Source: Pseudomonas abieticivorans (GTDB lineage: Bacteria > Pseudomonadota > Gammaproteobacteria > Pseudomonadales > Pseudomonadaceae). Taken from it: 64,000 nt of DNA. Within the stretch, counting starts at the first letter, position 1, and every line of letters starts with the position of its first letter. The DNA lies in contig NZ_CP094975.1 in assembly GCF_023509015.1 (NCBI RefSeq), positions 4,581,501 through 4,645,500 on the forward strand. The letters are read 5' to 3'. Under the pieces are notes generated by a model. The model saw only the letters and a program-made list of their open reading frames with translations. It was not told the origin of the DNA and ran no database searches. Below are positions 44,477-53,735 of this stretch, piece by piece. The translations under genes and the position numbers were made by a program.

Positions 44477-45258
44477 GGCAAGGCTCCCAATTGGCTGTAG
44501 GCCAGGGTCGGCACGTCGACGATGCTTGAACCGCCATCGGCGACCAAACTTGCACCGGTGATGATCGAAGCCCGCGGGCTGATCAGAAAACAGCACAGCT
44601 CGGCGATCTCCGCGGCACTGGCCGGGCGGCGCAACGGCACCTGTGCGGTGACTCGGGCGTAGGCGGCGTCCAGGCTCTCGTGGTAGTGGGCCATCAACGG
44701 CTGCATCTCGGCGTCGGCCATGGGCGTGCGGACCCAACCGGGGCACACCATGTTCACCCGCACGCCTTGGGGGCCGTAGTCGCGGGCCAACGAGCGGGTC
44801 AGGCCGGTCAGCGCATGTTTGGCGGTGGTGTAGCCGCACACCTCGGCGCCGGCGGCCAATGAGGCGATCGAGCCGAGCAGCACGATGCTGCCTGCGCGGG
44901 CGATCAAACCCGGCAGGCAAGCCCGCGCACTGTGGAACGCGCTGTCCAGGTTGCTGCGCAGGGCGGCCTGCCACTCGGCGTCCGAGGTGCGCGTGGCGCT
45001 GCCCAGGCCGTGGCCACCGGCGCAGGCGATCAGCGCGTCGATGTCACCGATCTCATGGGCCCAGTCCGCCCAATGGGCGCTGCTGGCCGCATCGCCCACC
45101 AGGACCGTGGCGCCGGTCAACGCCGCCACCCGCTCCAACGGTTCGCGGCGCCGGCCCACCAGTATCAACTGCGCACCTTCGGCCGCCAGTTGCCGGGCGC
45201 AGGCCTCGCCGATGCCACTGCCGGCACCGGTGATCAGCACGCGGCGCGGCTTATTCAT
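44473..45258 (-). CDS. SDR family oxidoreductase
   Basis: A 261-residue short-chain dehydrogenase with TGAGSGIGEACA, IACAGG instead of the usual NAG, catalytic Ser in LLGSIASL, YTTAKHA and VNMVCPGWVRTPM. GRRRE after beta-2 suggests NADP use. It overlaps the moaF stop upstream (45251-45258) and the next SDR downstream, giving tight translational coupling across three genes. Substrate unknown; context points to aromatic amine or phenol side-chain metabolism. Confidence 0.88.
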   Translation of the reverse strand: MNKPRRVLITGAGSGIGEACARQLAAEGAQLILVGRRREPLERVAALTGATVLVGDAASSAHWADWAHEIGDIDALIACAGGHGLGSATRTSDAEWQAALRSNLDSAFHSARACLPGLIARAGSIVLLGSIASLAAGAEVCGYTTAKHALTGLTRSLARDYGPQGVRVNMVCPGWVRTPMADAEMQPLMAHYHESLDAAYARVTAQVPLRRPASAAEIAELCCFLISPRASIITGASLVADGGSSIVDVPTLAYSQLGALP

Positions 45259-46072
45259 CGCCGTGGTCCGTGTGGTTGAGCAGGTCGCAGTACGAGCTGA
45301 CTGGGAAGTTGGACAGCTCGTCGAAACCGCCGTTGGCGTAGCCGAAGATCTTGCCGTCGCTGCGGTGCTGCAGCAGGTCGATCAATACCAGGCCCAGGGT
45401 GGGGATGATCTTTTCCCGCCACACGAACAGGTACAACTGGTCGGCGATTTTGTAGTAGTCGCAGCGGTCGGTGTCGCACAGGTCGGCTTCCACGCCCTTG
45501 AGGCACTGCCAGGTGTAGTACTGGCGGTTGAGGTAGATGTGCTCGTAGACCTCGGTGGGGCTGTAACGGTAGCGGTTGCGAATGCCCACCAGTTCGTCGG
45601 TGGGCGCATGGGGGCAGGCGCCGGTTTGCCAGGGGCGGTCGAGGCTGCCGTGCAGGAAGTCGACGCAAACGCCAGTCAAGGGCTTGCCGTTGAGGGCCTT
45701 GGTGTACAGGCCTTCGTCGGCCGTCGCGGCATCCGGCAGTTGGCCGATCACGGTGGTGAACGATTGGCTGGCGGTGTCCAGCACCAGGCTGATGGAATAG
45801 GCCTGGCCATGTTCGTGCTTGAGAAAATCCACCAGGTACAGGCCTTCGCGAATCGAGGTGGCGCGGTAAGCGGCGCTGCCGCTGGAGTGCCCGTCGGCGG
45901 CGGCCCAGTGCACCTGTTCGGCATCAAAGTGATGGGGGATCTGCCAGCCATTGGCAAAATTCAGGGTAAAGCGCTGGCCGGCCAGGGTCGCCAGGTTGGG
46001 CAGGATGAAGGCGTGGGCGGCGAAGCCGTCGGCCAGGTCGCCGACGGTGATCCAGTCTTTGGAAGTGCTCAT
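45251..46072 (-). CDS. moaF: MoaF family protein (monoamine regulon type)
   Basis: A 273-residue lipocalin-like MoaF protein with features such as ATLAGQRFTLNFANGWQIPH, YRATSIREGLYLVDFLK, YEHIYLNRQYYTWQCLKG and YLFVWREKIIPTLGLVLIDL. MoaF was described in the Klebsiella moaEF operon of the monoamine regulon. It is unrelated to molybdopterin synthesis despite the common database name. Its place at the head of the SDR operon and opposite the hydroxylase suggests a role in aromatic amine or phenol use, perhaps small-molecule binding. Confidence 0.85.
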   Translation of the reverse strand: MSTSKDWITVGDLADGFAAHAFILPNLATLAGQRFTLNFANGWQIPHHFDAEQVHWAAADGHSSGSAAYRATSIREGLYLVDFLKHEHGQAYSISLVLDTASQSFTTVIGQLPDAATADEGLYTKALNGKPLTGVCVDFLHGSLDRPWQTGACPHAPTDELVGIRNRYRYSPTEVYEHIYLNRQYYTWQCLKGVEADLCDTDRCDYYKIADQLYLFVWREKIIPTLGLVLIDLLQHRSDGKIFGYANGGFDELSNFPVSSYCDLLNHTDHGDE

Positions 46073-46154
46073 GGTGGGTGATTCCGTTGAGGGGGTGTGG
46101 GCCCATCATCGGCAGTTGGCCGCCCGCGCGGCATCCACCAGAAGGTTGAGACGG

Positions 46155-46793
46155 CTACAGGTACAGGCGGCTGACCAGCTCGGTGCGGTTGCGCACGCCC
46201 ACCTTGCGAAACAGGTGAATCAGGTGCGTCTTGACGGTGGCCAGGCCCAGGTCGAGTTGGCGTGCCAGGTCTTTGTTGCTGGCGCCTTGGCTTAGCAACA
46301 GGGCGATCTGCTGCTCGCGGGGTGTCAGCGCCGGCTGAGGGGCGGGCAGGGTGGCGACGGCCATCTCCAGCAACCCCTGCAATGCGTGCAACTGGCTCAG
46401 TTGCGCGACCGTGAAGGCGCCCTGTTCCGGCCCGCGCAGCATGGAAATCGCCGCGTGGGGCTTGCCGTCGCGTTGGGCGATGATTTCCACCACGTCCACC
46501 ACCCCGTAGTGCGTCAGGAAGCGTTGGTAGCGTTGCCCGTCGGCGGGCCGTTGCTGTTGCCGGGCCACGTGCAAGGGCACCACCGCCAGGCCGCTGGCCA
46601 GGCACCGGCGCGGGTGCAACGGATCGACCTGGCGGTAGTTGGCCAGGTAGTCGCGGTGCATGGCGTCGTTCATGTGCAGCAACTGGAAGTCGCAGGCCTG
46701 CAATTGCTCATCGATGCAATAGAACGCCGCTTGGCGGGCAGGCACCAGTTGGGTGAAGGCTTGCAGGCAGCGTTGGGCGACTTCGAGGTGCAC
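46155..46793 (-). CDS. LuxR-family transcriptional regulator
   Basis: A 212-residue regulator ending in a LuxR/FixJ HTH: LTPREQQIALLLSQGASNKD, then ATVKTHLIHLFRKVGVRNRTELV. The N-terminal 140 residues are an unassigned sensor-like domain with FYCIDEQLQACDFQLLHMND and a PLHPRRCLASGLAVV segment. The GTG at 46793 is chosen because GGAGGA sits seven bases upstream; an alternative GTG at 46925 would add 44 residues of intergenic-looking sequence without a good ribosome-binding site. It lies between moaF and the divergent hydroxylase and probably controls one or both operons. Confidence 0.82.
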   Translation of the reverse strand: MHLEVAQRCLQAFTQLVPARQAAFYCIDEQLQACDFQLLHMNDAMHRDYLANYRQVDPLHPRRCLASGLAVVPLHVARQQQRPADGQRYQRFLTHYGVVDVVEIIAQRDGKPHAAISMLRGPEQGAFTVAQLSQLHALQGLLEMAVATLPAPQPALTPREQQIALLLSQGASNKDLARQLDLGLATVKTHLIHLFRKVGVRNRTELVSRLYL

Positions 46794-46981
46794 GATGGAG
46801 TCCTCCGGTAAGGGTTTATTAGGCAGCAAGGCAGGCGGGATGTCTTGTCGGTGCGTGACGTGCGGATTGATCGGGGCTGCCACCACGAAAAGTACAATCT
46901 CCCCTCTGGAACGTGCATTTTCCACCCGGCGCCGGCCTCACATACTGAACCCACTCATCCAATAATAAACAGAGTGGCCCC

Positions 46982-48151
46982 ATGAAAAAGCCGAACCCGT
47001 TGCTCGAAGACCTCAAGCCCCTGCTGCCGGCCATCGCCGCCAATGCCTTCCAGGCCGAAAAGGACCGCCAGGTCCCTGCCGAAAATATCACGCTGCTCAA
47101 AAGCATCGGCTTGCACCGCGCCTTCCAGCCCAAGGCGTTTGGCGGCATGGAAATCTCCCTGCCCGAGTTCGCCGACTGCATCGCCTTGCTGGCCGGTGCC
47201 TGCGCCAGCACGGCCTGGGCCATGAGCCTGCTGTGCACCCACAGCCACCAGATGGCGATGTTCCCGGCCAAATTGCAGCAAGAGGTGTGGGGCGACGACC
47301 CGGATGCCACCGCCAGCAGCAGCATCGCGCCGTTCGGCCGTACCGAGGAAGTCGAGGGCGGCGTGACCTTTAGTGGCGAGATGGGCTGGAGCAGTGGTTG
47401 CGACCATGCCGAGTGGGCCATCGTCGGCTTTCGGCGCAAGAACGCCGAGGGTACCCAAGACTACTGCTTCGCGGTGTTACCCCGTGGCGACTACCAGATC
47501 CGAGACGACTGGTACGCCATCGGCATGCGCGGCAGCGGTAGCAAAACGCTGATTGTCGATAACGCGTTCGTGCCCGAGCATCGCATCCAGAAAGCCCGGG
47601 ACATGATGGAAGGCAAGTCGGGTGGCTTTGGCCTGTACCCCGATAGCAAGATTTTCTACTCGCCCTATCGCCCCTATTTTGCCAGTGGCTTCTCTACCGT
47701 CAGTTTGGGTGTGGCCGAGCGCATGCTGGAGGTGTTCCGCGAGAAAACCCGCAACCGCGTACGTGCCTACACCGGCGCCGCGGTCGGTGCTGCCACGCCG
47801 GCGCTGATGCGCCTGGCCGAGTCGACTCATCAGGTGGCCGCCGCTCGGGCCTTCCTGGAAAAAACCTGGCAGGAGCATGCCGAGCACAGCGAAGCCCATC
47901 GCTACCCGAGCCGCGAGACCCTGGCCTTCTGGCGCACCAACCAGGGCTACGCCACCAAGATGTGCATCCAGGCAGTCGACCGCCTGATGGAGGCGTCTGG
48001 CGGCGGCGCCTGGTTTGAAACCAACGAGCTGCAGCGCCTGTTCCGCGACGCCCACCTCACCGGCGCCCATGCCTATACCGACTATGACGTGTGCGCGCAA
48101 ATCCTCGGTCGTGAGCTGATGGGGCTTGAGCCAGACCCAAGCATGGTCTGA
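46982..48151 (+). CDS. p-Hydroxyphenylacetate 3-hydroxylase, oxygenase component (C2 type)
   Basis: A 389-residue group D flavin monooxygenase of acyl-CoA dehydrogenase fold. It resembles the Acinetobacter baumannii C2 component over its length: KLLK-like start, CASTAWAMSLLCTHSHQMAMF, DPDATASSSIAPFG, WSSGCDHAEWAIVGF, ARDMMEGKSGGFGLYPDSKI, GFSTVSLGVAERM and an almost identical end LGRELMGLEPDPSMV. It uses reduced flavin from the adjacent reductase and O2 to hydroxylate 4-hydroxyphenylacetate to homoprotocatechuate, feeding the hpa operon 7 kb away. This is not the HpaB family of E. coli. Confidence 0.92.
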   Translation: MKKPNPLLEDLKPLLPAIAANAFQAEKDRQVPAENITLLKSIGLHRAFQPKAFGGMEISLPEFADCIALLAGACASTAWAMSLLCTHSHQMAMFPAKLQQEVWGDDPDATASSSIAPFGRTEEVEGGVTFSGEMGWSSGCDHAEWAIVGFRRKNAEGTQDYCFAVLPRGDYQIRDDWYAIGMRGSGSKTLIVDNAFVPEHRIQKARDMMEGKSGGFGLYPDSKIFYSPYRPYFASGFSTVSLGVAERMLEVFREKTRNRVRAYTGAAVGAATPALMRLAESTHQVAAARAFLEKTWQEHAEHSEAHRYPSRETLAFWRTNQGYATKMCIQAVDRLMEASGGGAWFETNELQRLFRDAHLTGAHAYTDYDVCAQILGRELMGLEPDPSMV

Positions 48152-48196
48152 GTCACCGGCAACCGCCTTTTATAACAACAATCAGGGCAGCCCTAG

Positions 48197-49142
<946 letters not shown>

Positions 49143-49191
49143 CCCCTGGCGCAAGCCTCAAGTGCTGCACACACCGGTCGCCTGCGGCCTA

Positions 49192-49289
49192 TCGCAAGCA
49201 AGCTTGCTCCCACACTGGCTGCAACGTGCCGTGCCTTTCAAAAGCGTCAAAAGCCGGTGCAAAACATGTGGGAGCAAGCTTGCTTGCGA
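49192..49289. repeat. REPIN (CAAGCTTGCTTG family)
   Basis: TCGCAAGCAAGCTTGCTCCC (49192-49214) and its inverted copy (49267-49289) lie in the 295-bp spacer between the reductase and the APC permease. Beyond GGAGG before 49438, nothing else is recognised there. Confidence 0.85.
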
Positions 49290-49437
49290 TAGGCCGCGCG
49301 GCCGGCCGGTGGTCGCCGTTATTAAATCGCCAGGGCAGCATTGGCAGCCTGCTCCAAATTGGCCGGCAGCCATTGGCAAGACCCTCGCCAGCCCCTGCGC
49401 GCAGAGTAGCCCCACTATCTGCTGGAGGGCACCTGCG

Positions 49438-50937
49438 ATGTCGAACAACAAAACACTCACCGACCACCTGAACCGGGGCACCGTGGGCTTTCCCACGGCG
49501 CTGGCCAGTGCCGTGGGGCTGATCATGGCCAGCCCCGTGATCCTTACCGCTACCATGGGTTTTGGCATTGGCGGCAGCGCCTTTGCCGTGGCCATGCTGA
49601 TTGCCGTGGTGATGATGCTGGCCCAGGCCACCACCTTTGCCGAGGCGGCGGCGATCCTGCCCACCACCGGCTCCGTGTACGACTACATCAACTGCGGCAT
49701 GGGCCGCTTCTTCGCCATCACCGGCACGCTGTCGGCCTACCTGATCGTGCACGTGTTCGCCGGCACCGCCGAGACCATCCTGTCCGGGGTAATGGCGCTG
49801 GTGAACTTCGAGCACCTCAACACCTTGGCCGAATCCGCCGGTGGTTCCTGGCTGGTGGGGGTGGCGTTCGTGGTCATCTTCGGCGTGCTCAATGCTTTTG
49901 GCGTCAGCGTGTTCGGTCGCGCCGAAATCATTTTGACCTTCGGCATGTGGACCACCCTGACGGTGTTCGGCGTGCTGGGCCTGATTGCCGCACCGGCGGT
50001 GCAATTGGACGGTTGGTTCGGCGAGTCGCTGGTGGGCACCGACCTGATCACCATCCTGTCGCTGGTGGGCATGGCGATGTTCATGTTCGTCGGCTGCGAG
50101 TTCGTCACGCCGCTGGCGCCGGACCTGCGCAAGTCGGCCACGGTGATGCCCAAGGCCATGATCCTCGGCCTGCTGGGGGTGGCCGCGTGCATGTTCATCT
50201 ACGGCGCGGCGATGAAGCGCCAGGTGGCCAACGTGCTGCTCGATGCCGCCAGCGGCACGCACTTGCTGGACACGCCCATGGCCATCCCCAAGTTCGCCGA
50301 GCAGGTGATGGGCAGCGTCGGCCCGGTGTGGCTGGGCATCGGCTTTCTGTTTGCCGGCGCCGCCACCATCAACACGCTGATGGCCGGCGTGCCGCGCATT
50401 CTCTACGGCATGGCGGTGGATGGCGCCCTGCCGAAAATGTTCACCTACCTGCACCCGCGCTTCAAGACCCCGCTGCTGTGCATCCTGGTGGCGGTGCTGA
50501 TCCCGTGTCTGCATGCCTGGTACCTGGGCGGCAACACCGACAACATCATGCACCTGGTATTGGCGGCGGTGTGTGCCTGGAGCACGGCCTACCTGCTGGT
50601 GACGCTCTCGGTGGTGATCCTGCGCATCCGCAGGCCCGACCTGCCGCGTGCCTACCGCTCGCCGTGGTTCCCGCTGCCGCAGATCGTCTCCAGCATCGGC
50701 ATCTTGCTGGGCATGTGGTTCATCACCCCGCCGGGCATGAACGCGGCCGATATCTATGTGCCGTTTGCCGTGATGCTGGGCGGCACCGCACTGTATGCAC
50801 TGGTGTGGACGCTGCTGGTGCAGAAGGTCAACCCATTCAAACCCGCCCGCGTCGAAGACGTGCTGGCCAAGGAGTTCGCCCATGAGCCTGTCATTGCCCA
50901 CCTTGAAATGCCCGGCCAGGCTGCAAAGGCTGTTTGA
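49438..50937 (+). CDS. APC-superfamily permease (amino acid/amine)
   Basis: A 499-residue, 12-helix APC transporter. The GSAFA- and EAAAILPTTGSVYDYINCGMG regions near helices 1-3 and FMFVGCEFVTPLAPDLRK in helix 6 are typical. GGAGG about nine bases upstream supports the ATG at 49438; a longer in-frame extension runs through the REPIN and is rejected. Placed between the 4-hydroxyphenylacetate hydroxylase and a FeaR-like regulator, it may import tyramine, dopamine or a related aromatic amine (inference). Confidence 0.88.
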   Translation: MSNNKTLTDHLNRGTVGFPTALASAVGLIMASPVILTATMGFGIGGSAFAVAMLIAVVMMLAQATTFAEAAAILPTTGSVYDYINCGMGRFFAITGTLSAYLIVHVFAGTAETILSGVMALVNFEHLNTLAESAGGSWLVGVAFVVIFGVLNAFGVSVFGRAEIILTFGMWTTLTVFGVLGLIAAPAVQLDGWFGESLVGTDLITILSLVGMAMFMFVGCEFVTPLAPDLRKSATVMPKAMILGLLGVAACMFIYGAAMKRQVANVLLDAASGTHLLDTPMAIPKFAEQVMGSVGPVWLGIGFLFAGAATINTLMAGVPRILYGMAVDGALPKMFTYLHPRFKTPLLCILVAVLIPCLHAWYLGGNTDNIMHLVLAAVCAWSTAYLLVTLSVVILRIRRPDLPRAYRSPWFPLPQIVSSIGILLGMWFITPPGMNAADIYVPFAVMLGGTALYALVWTLLVQKVNPFKPARVEDVLAKEFAHEPVIAHLEMPGQAAKAV

Positions 50938-51481
50938 CCGGGCGCCCAGCGGTTACCGAGCGGGCGTTACCCTGGAGCAACTGCGTCGCAACCTGGGCAT
51001 CGGCGACTTCCAGGTGACCGCGCCAGGGCAGGCCCAGGTGCGTTTGGGTGACTGGCTGTTCGAGGTGCACGAACAGGTCCAATCGCAGCTGCTGATGCAC
51101 GTGGTCACCACTGAATTCGTGTTGCGCGTACCTGCCTCACGGCAGGGTGTGGCGCGCTTTGAGGTGCACCACAGCGGGTCGCTACGGCGTACCGGGTTGG
51201 CCTGCCGCCATCGCGGCGGTGAAGTGGAAAGGGTCGGGTTTCTTCAGCAGCGCTTGAGCGAAGAGGGGCACTTGAAGCGTGCCCTGATGCCGCTGGACTT
51301 CAAGCGCCTGAGCATCGAGCAGGGGCAGGGCCAATGGACCGTGCGCCTGGAGCACCTGGGCGGCAGCGAAGTGGTCAACCGCCTGCCAGCCTTTCGTCGC
51401 TACATCAGGCTGAGCCTTGGGCAACGCGACCACTTGCTGCAAGGCCTGATCTGTCTAGGGCAAACCTTGCACGGCGTTTGA
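50882..51481 (+). CDS. DUF3156-like protein
   Basis: A 199-residue soluble protein whose ATG at 50882 lies inside the 3' end of the permease gene (56-bp overlap) with AAGGAG seven bases upstream. The sequence (RAPSGYRAGVTLEQLRRNLG, VRLGDWLFEVHEQVQSQLLM, LLMHVVTTEFVLRV) resembles the Pseudomonas DUF3156 family found next to amino acid permeases. No catalytic motif is seen. The overlap implies coupling to the transporter. Confidence 0.7.
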   Translation: MSLSLPTLKCPARLQRLFDRAPSGYRAGVTLEQLRRNLGIGDFQVTAPGQAQVRLGDWLFEVHEQVQSQLLMHVVTTEFVLRVPASRQGVARFEVHHSGSLRRTGLACRHRGGEVERVGFLQQRLSEEGHLKRALMPLDFKRLSIEQGQGQWTVRLEHLGGSEVVNRLPAFRRYIRLSLGQRDHLLQGLICLGQTLHGV

Positions 51482-51530
51482 CGCCAACTGGCACGTAACC
51501 TGCCTCCCACTAGCGCATCGAAATACAGTT

Positions 51531-51566
51531 GTAGGGCAATTGATAACATGTTAACAATTACCCTAC
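51531..51566. promoter_or_regulatory. 36-bp near-perfect palindrome upstream of the FeaR-like gene
   Basis: Outer arms GTAGGG (51531-51536) and CCCTAC (51561-51566) and inner arms ATTGATAACA (51539-51548) and TGTTAACAAT (51549-51558) are symmetric about 51548.5. Sixteen of eighteen base pairs match. It ends 29 bp before the start codon and is a strong candidate operator or leader hairpin. Confidence 0.6.
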
Positions 51567-51595
51567 AAAAACAAGATGCCAGAGTGGAGGTATTC

Positions 51596-52531
51596 ATGAG
51601 CATGCACCACGCAGCCCAAGGCTCGCTTGAGCATTGGACCGACACCATGCGCGCCATTTGCGGGCACTTCGACACGCAACTGGCGTTCAACCGCTCGCTG
51701 TTCATTGGCGAAATCTCGACCTGGTCGCGTGCCGGGCTGCTGTTGGCCAACATGCGCACCAACGCCGGCAACATCGTGCGCCAGGGGCACAACGCCGACC
51801 ATGACAACGACCAGCACTGCTACCTGGTCAGCCAGCGCACCGGGTTTTCGCAGATCACCCAGAACGGCGTGTGCCTGCAACTGGCGCCCGGTGACATGCT
51901 GCTGATGGATTCGGTCGGCGCCTGTGAAATCACCCCCTTCGGCCTGATCGAGCATGCCTCGCTTTCGCTGTCACGGGCGCAAGTGATGCGCGAACTGGAC
52001 ACCGAAAGCCCTTTTGGCAAGATCTCCTCCACCAGCGCCTGTGGGCGCGTGCTGCACTTGATGATGGACCAACTGTGCAAAGAGACTGAGCTTGATGACG
52101 ATGCCGAAGGCCGGGCGCTGCAGAACGCCTTTGTCTCGCTGTTGCCTGCGGCATTCGAGCGCAATGACACCCAGGCCTGCGACCCTGCGTTGCTCAATGG
52201 CGCCAACCTGCGCAGTTACGCGCAGAAGGTCATTGATGAGTCACTGACCCAGCCAGGCCTCAACCCTGCAGGCCTTGCCAGCCGCCTGAACATTTCCGTG
52301 CGCCATTTGTATCGGTTGTTCGAGGAGCAGGGTGACAGCGTGTGCCGGTATATCCAGCGTTCCCGCTTGCAACGCAGCGCCGACGACCTGGCCAACCCGA
52401 TTTTCAAGGGCGAGTCGATCACGGCCATTGCCTACAAATGGGGCTTCACCGACTCGGCGCATTTCAGCCGCTCGTTCAAGAAGCAGTTCGAGCGCTCACC
52501 CAAGGATTTTCGCGTAGGCAGCCAGCAGTAA
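51596..52531 (+). CDS. feaR: AraC-family transcriptional regulator, FeaR-like
   Basis: A 311-residue AraC/XylS regulator. The ATG at 51596 has GGAGG five bases upstream; an ATG at 51548 falls within the palindrome. The N-terminal AraC-binding-like domain (EHWTDTMRAICGHFDTQL, then LQLAPGDMLLMDSV) aligns with FeaR, the E. coli activator of the tyramine/phenylethylamine genes tynA and feaB. The C-terminal double HTH contains LASRLNISVRHLYRLFEEQG and ITAIAYKWGFTDSAHFSRSFKKQF. The neighbouring hydroxylase, permease and amine-oxidase genes fit an aromatic amine regulon. Confidence 0.85.
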   Translation: MSMHHAAQGSLEHWTDTMRAICGHFDTQLAFNRSLFIGEISTWSRAGLLLANMRTNAGNIVRQGHNADHDNDQHCYLVSQRTGFSQITQNGVCLQLAPGDMLLMDSVGACEITPFGLIEHASLSLSRAQVMRELDTESPFGKISSTSACGRVLHLMMDQLCKETELDDDAEGRALQNAFVSLLPAAFERNDTQACDPALLNGANLRSYAQKVIDESLTQPGLNPAGLASRLNISVRHLYRLFEEQGDSVCRYIQRSRLQRSADDLANPIFKGESITAIAYKWGFTDSAHFSRSFKKQFERSPKDFRVGSQQ

Positions 52532-52550
52532 CCTGTGGGGGCAAGCCAAG

Positions 52551-52671
52551 TGTGAGCAAGCCTTGCTTGCGAACAGTTCCACAGCCAAATGAGCTCATGT
52601 GGGAGCAAGCCTTGCTTGCGAAGAACTCCATAGCCAATTGAGCTCATGTGGGAGCAAGCCTTGCTTGCGAA
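52551..52671. repeat. Tandem REP array (CAAGCCTTGCTTG family), three copies
   Basis: Copies at 52551-52573, 52598-52622 and 52647-52671 share the core GAGCAAGCCTTGCTTGCGAA in the same orientation, with period 47-49 bp and similar spacers ending in GAGCTCATG. They lie just past the 3' end of the RAYT gene. Confidence 0.88.
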
Positions 52672-52676
52672 GGACT

Positions 52677-53131
52677 CTACAGCCAAACAGCATCCCAAAG
52701 CGGATAGTCCCCACAACGTTCCACCAGCCCGGCCCGCAGGGGATTAGCCACGATATACCTTGCGGCCGCCTTCAAGTCCTCTTCCTTGCGCATCGCTCGA
52801 TCATGGAAGGTTTTTGCCATACCCCACCTGCACGTCCCGATGACCGGTTCACTAAAATTGTGGACCGTGATTTAACTCGCTGCATCAGAGAAGACAGATC
52901 GCCTGATTTCAGTTCGACAAGCCAATGAAAGTGATCGGGAATAATCACCCAGGCGAGCGAATGGGTTGCACCGCTTTCTTGCTCCCGCTTGAACTCTTGC
53001 ATAACGAGGCGCCCAAGTTTCCAATCGGCAAATACCGGTTCTCGGTCTTTGGTTTGCGTCGTTAGGAGATAGATCCTGCCGATCTCGGAGAACCGGCCAA
53101 TGCGCAGGCGATGGGTTTGGGAGAGAGACAT
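52677..53131 (-). pseudogene. REP-associated tyrosine transposase (RAYT), frameshifted
   Basis: The ATG at 53131 (GAGGA upstream) opens a typical RAYT: HRLRIGRFSEIGRIYLLTT, then FADWKLGRLVMQEFKREQE and VIIPDHFHWLVEL, the HUH-like Y1_Tnp motif. The frame breaks at an A5 run (52811-52815 on the complementary strand) after GGVWQK and stops at 52772. In the -1 frame the expected rest follows: TFHDRAMRKEEDLKAAARYI, then VANPLRAGLVERCGDYPLWD to a TAG at 52677-52679. The catalytic Tyr (ARYIVANP) lies after the break. It is either inactive, expressed through -1 slippage on AAA, or misassembled by one A. Cognate REPs flank it on both sides. Confidence 0.88.
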
Positions 53132-53221
53132 TCCGTTGTCCTCAATGCTGAAGGACAACAATTTAGTGAATTTCACGGCTTGATGGGAATGCAGTCCATT
53201 GCAGCGTGTTTCATTCGAGCT

Positions 53222-53320
53222 TTCGCAAGCAAGGCTTGCTCCCACAGGGTGGGGTGCATGTTGGAGCGAGGCTTGCTCTCACAAGGTGAACTCCATGTGG
53301 GAGCAAGCCTTGCTTGCGAA
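53222..53320. repeat. REP cluster on the 5' side of RAYT, three copies
   Basis: An inverted copy at 53222-53246, a degenerate copy around 53261-53284 (GGAGCGAGGCTTGCTCTCAC) and a direct copy at 53296-53320 share the RAYT-linked core seen at 52551-52671. The outer pair forms a REPIN of about 99 bp. Confidence 0.85.
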
Positions 53321-53338
53321 GGGAAAGAGCCGCCTAGA

Positions 53339-53704
53339 TCAGGCGATGGCGAGGTAGTGCTTGACGAAGCCATCACCCGGCACGTCCCACACCACCTCGG
53401 TGCCCTTGGTCACGAACCAGCTGTCGCCCACCTTGTAGGTGTGGGTGGTGCCGCTGGCGATGTCGGTCAGGGTTACTTGGCCAGTGACCACGGTGGCCTG
53501 TTCGTTGAAGGGGTAGGTCATGCGGAACTTGCCGGCGGTGGTGCCGAAATAGGCGCTGCTGATCGCGTCGGTGGGCGCGCCGAAGGTCATTTTGCCGAAG
53601 ACTTTGACGTCGCCTTCCAGCACCTCCGAGCCCAGGTCTGCTATCGAGCCCCAAGCGTCGAGTTCGTTGAGTTGGATCTGTTGTTTGATCGTGGTAAGGG
53701 TCAT
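53339..53704 (-). CDS. Cupin domain protein (EutQ/DUF861-like)
   Basis: A 121-residue single-domain cupin. The C-terminal part GDSWFVTKGTEVVWDVPGDGFVKHYLAIA is typical of the Cupin_3/DUF861 group, and the N-terminal half has TTAGKFRMTYPFNEQATVVTGQVTLTD in place of the classical metal-binding His residues. AGGA precedes the ATG. It ends the short operon with the FAD oxidoreductase (32 bp apart). Such cupins commonly accompany PuuB/DadA-like amine oxidases; the role is unknown. Confidence 0.85.
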   Translation of the reverse strand: MTLTTIKQQIQLNELDAWGSIADLGSEVLEGDVKVFGKMTFGAPTDAISSAYFGTTAGKFRMTYPFNEQATVVTGQVTLTDIASGTTHTYKVGDSWFVTKGTEVVWDVPGDGFVKHYLAIA

Positions 53705-53735
53705 GGCAGGTTTCCTGAGGGTGAAAAGCAGGCGC

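Noticed and set aside
45251..46072. MoaF as a molybdenum cofactor biosynthesis gene
   Set aside because: No moa/moe/mog genes are nearby; the family belongs to the Klebsiella moaEF monoamine operon and the context is aromatic catabolism.
46794..46925. Longer LuxR-type regulator starting at a GTG at 46925
   Set aside because: The extra 44 residues look non-coding and lack a good ribosome-binding site, whereas GGAGGA sits correctly before the GTG at 46793.
49189..50901. Long antisense frame (570 codons) across the APC permease
   Set aside because: Rich in His, Gln and Arg with no recognisable motif; the sense frame is a normal 12-helix transporter.
52551..53320. Possible CRISPR array from regularly spaced repeats
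   Set aside because: The repeats are palindromic REPs of about 24 bp with similar, not unique, spacers, and no cas genes are present; a RAYT gene lies within.
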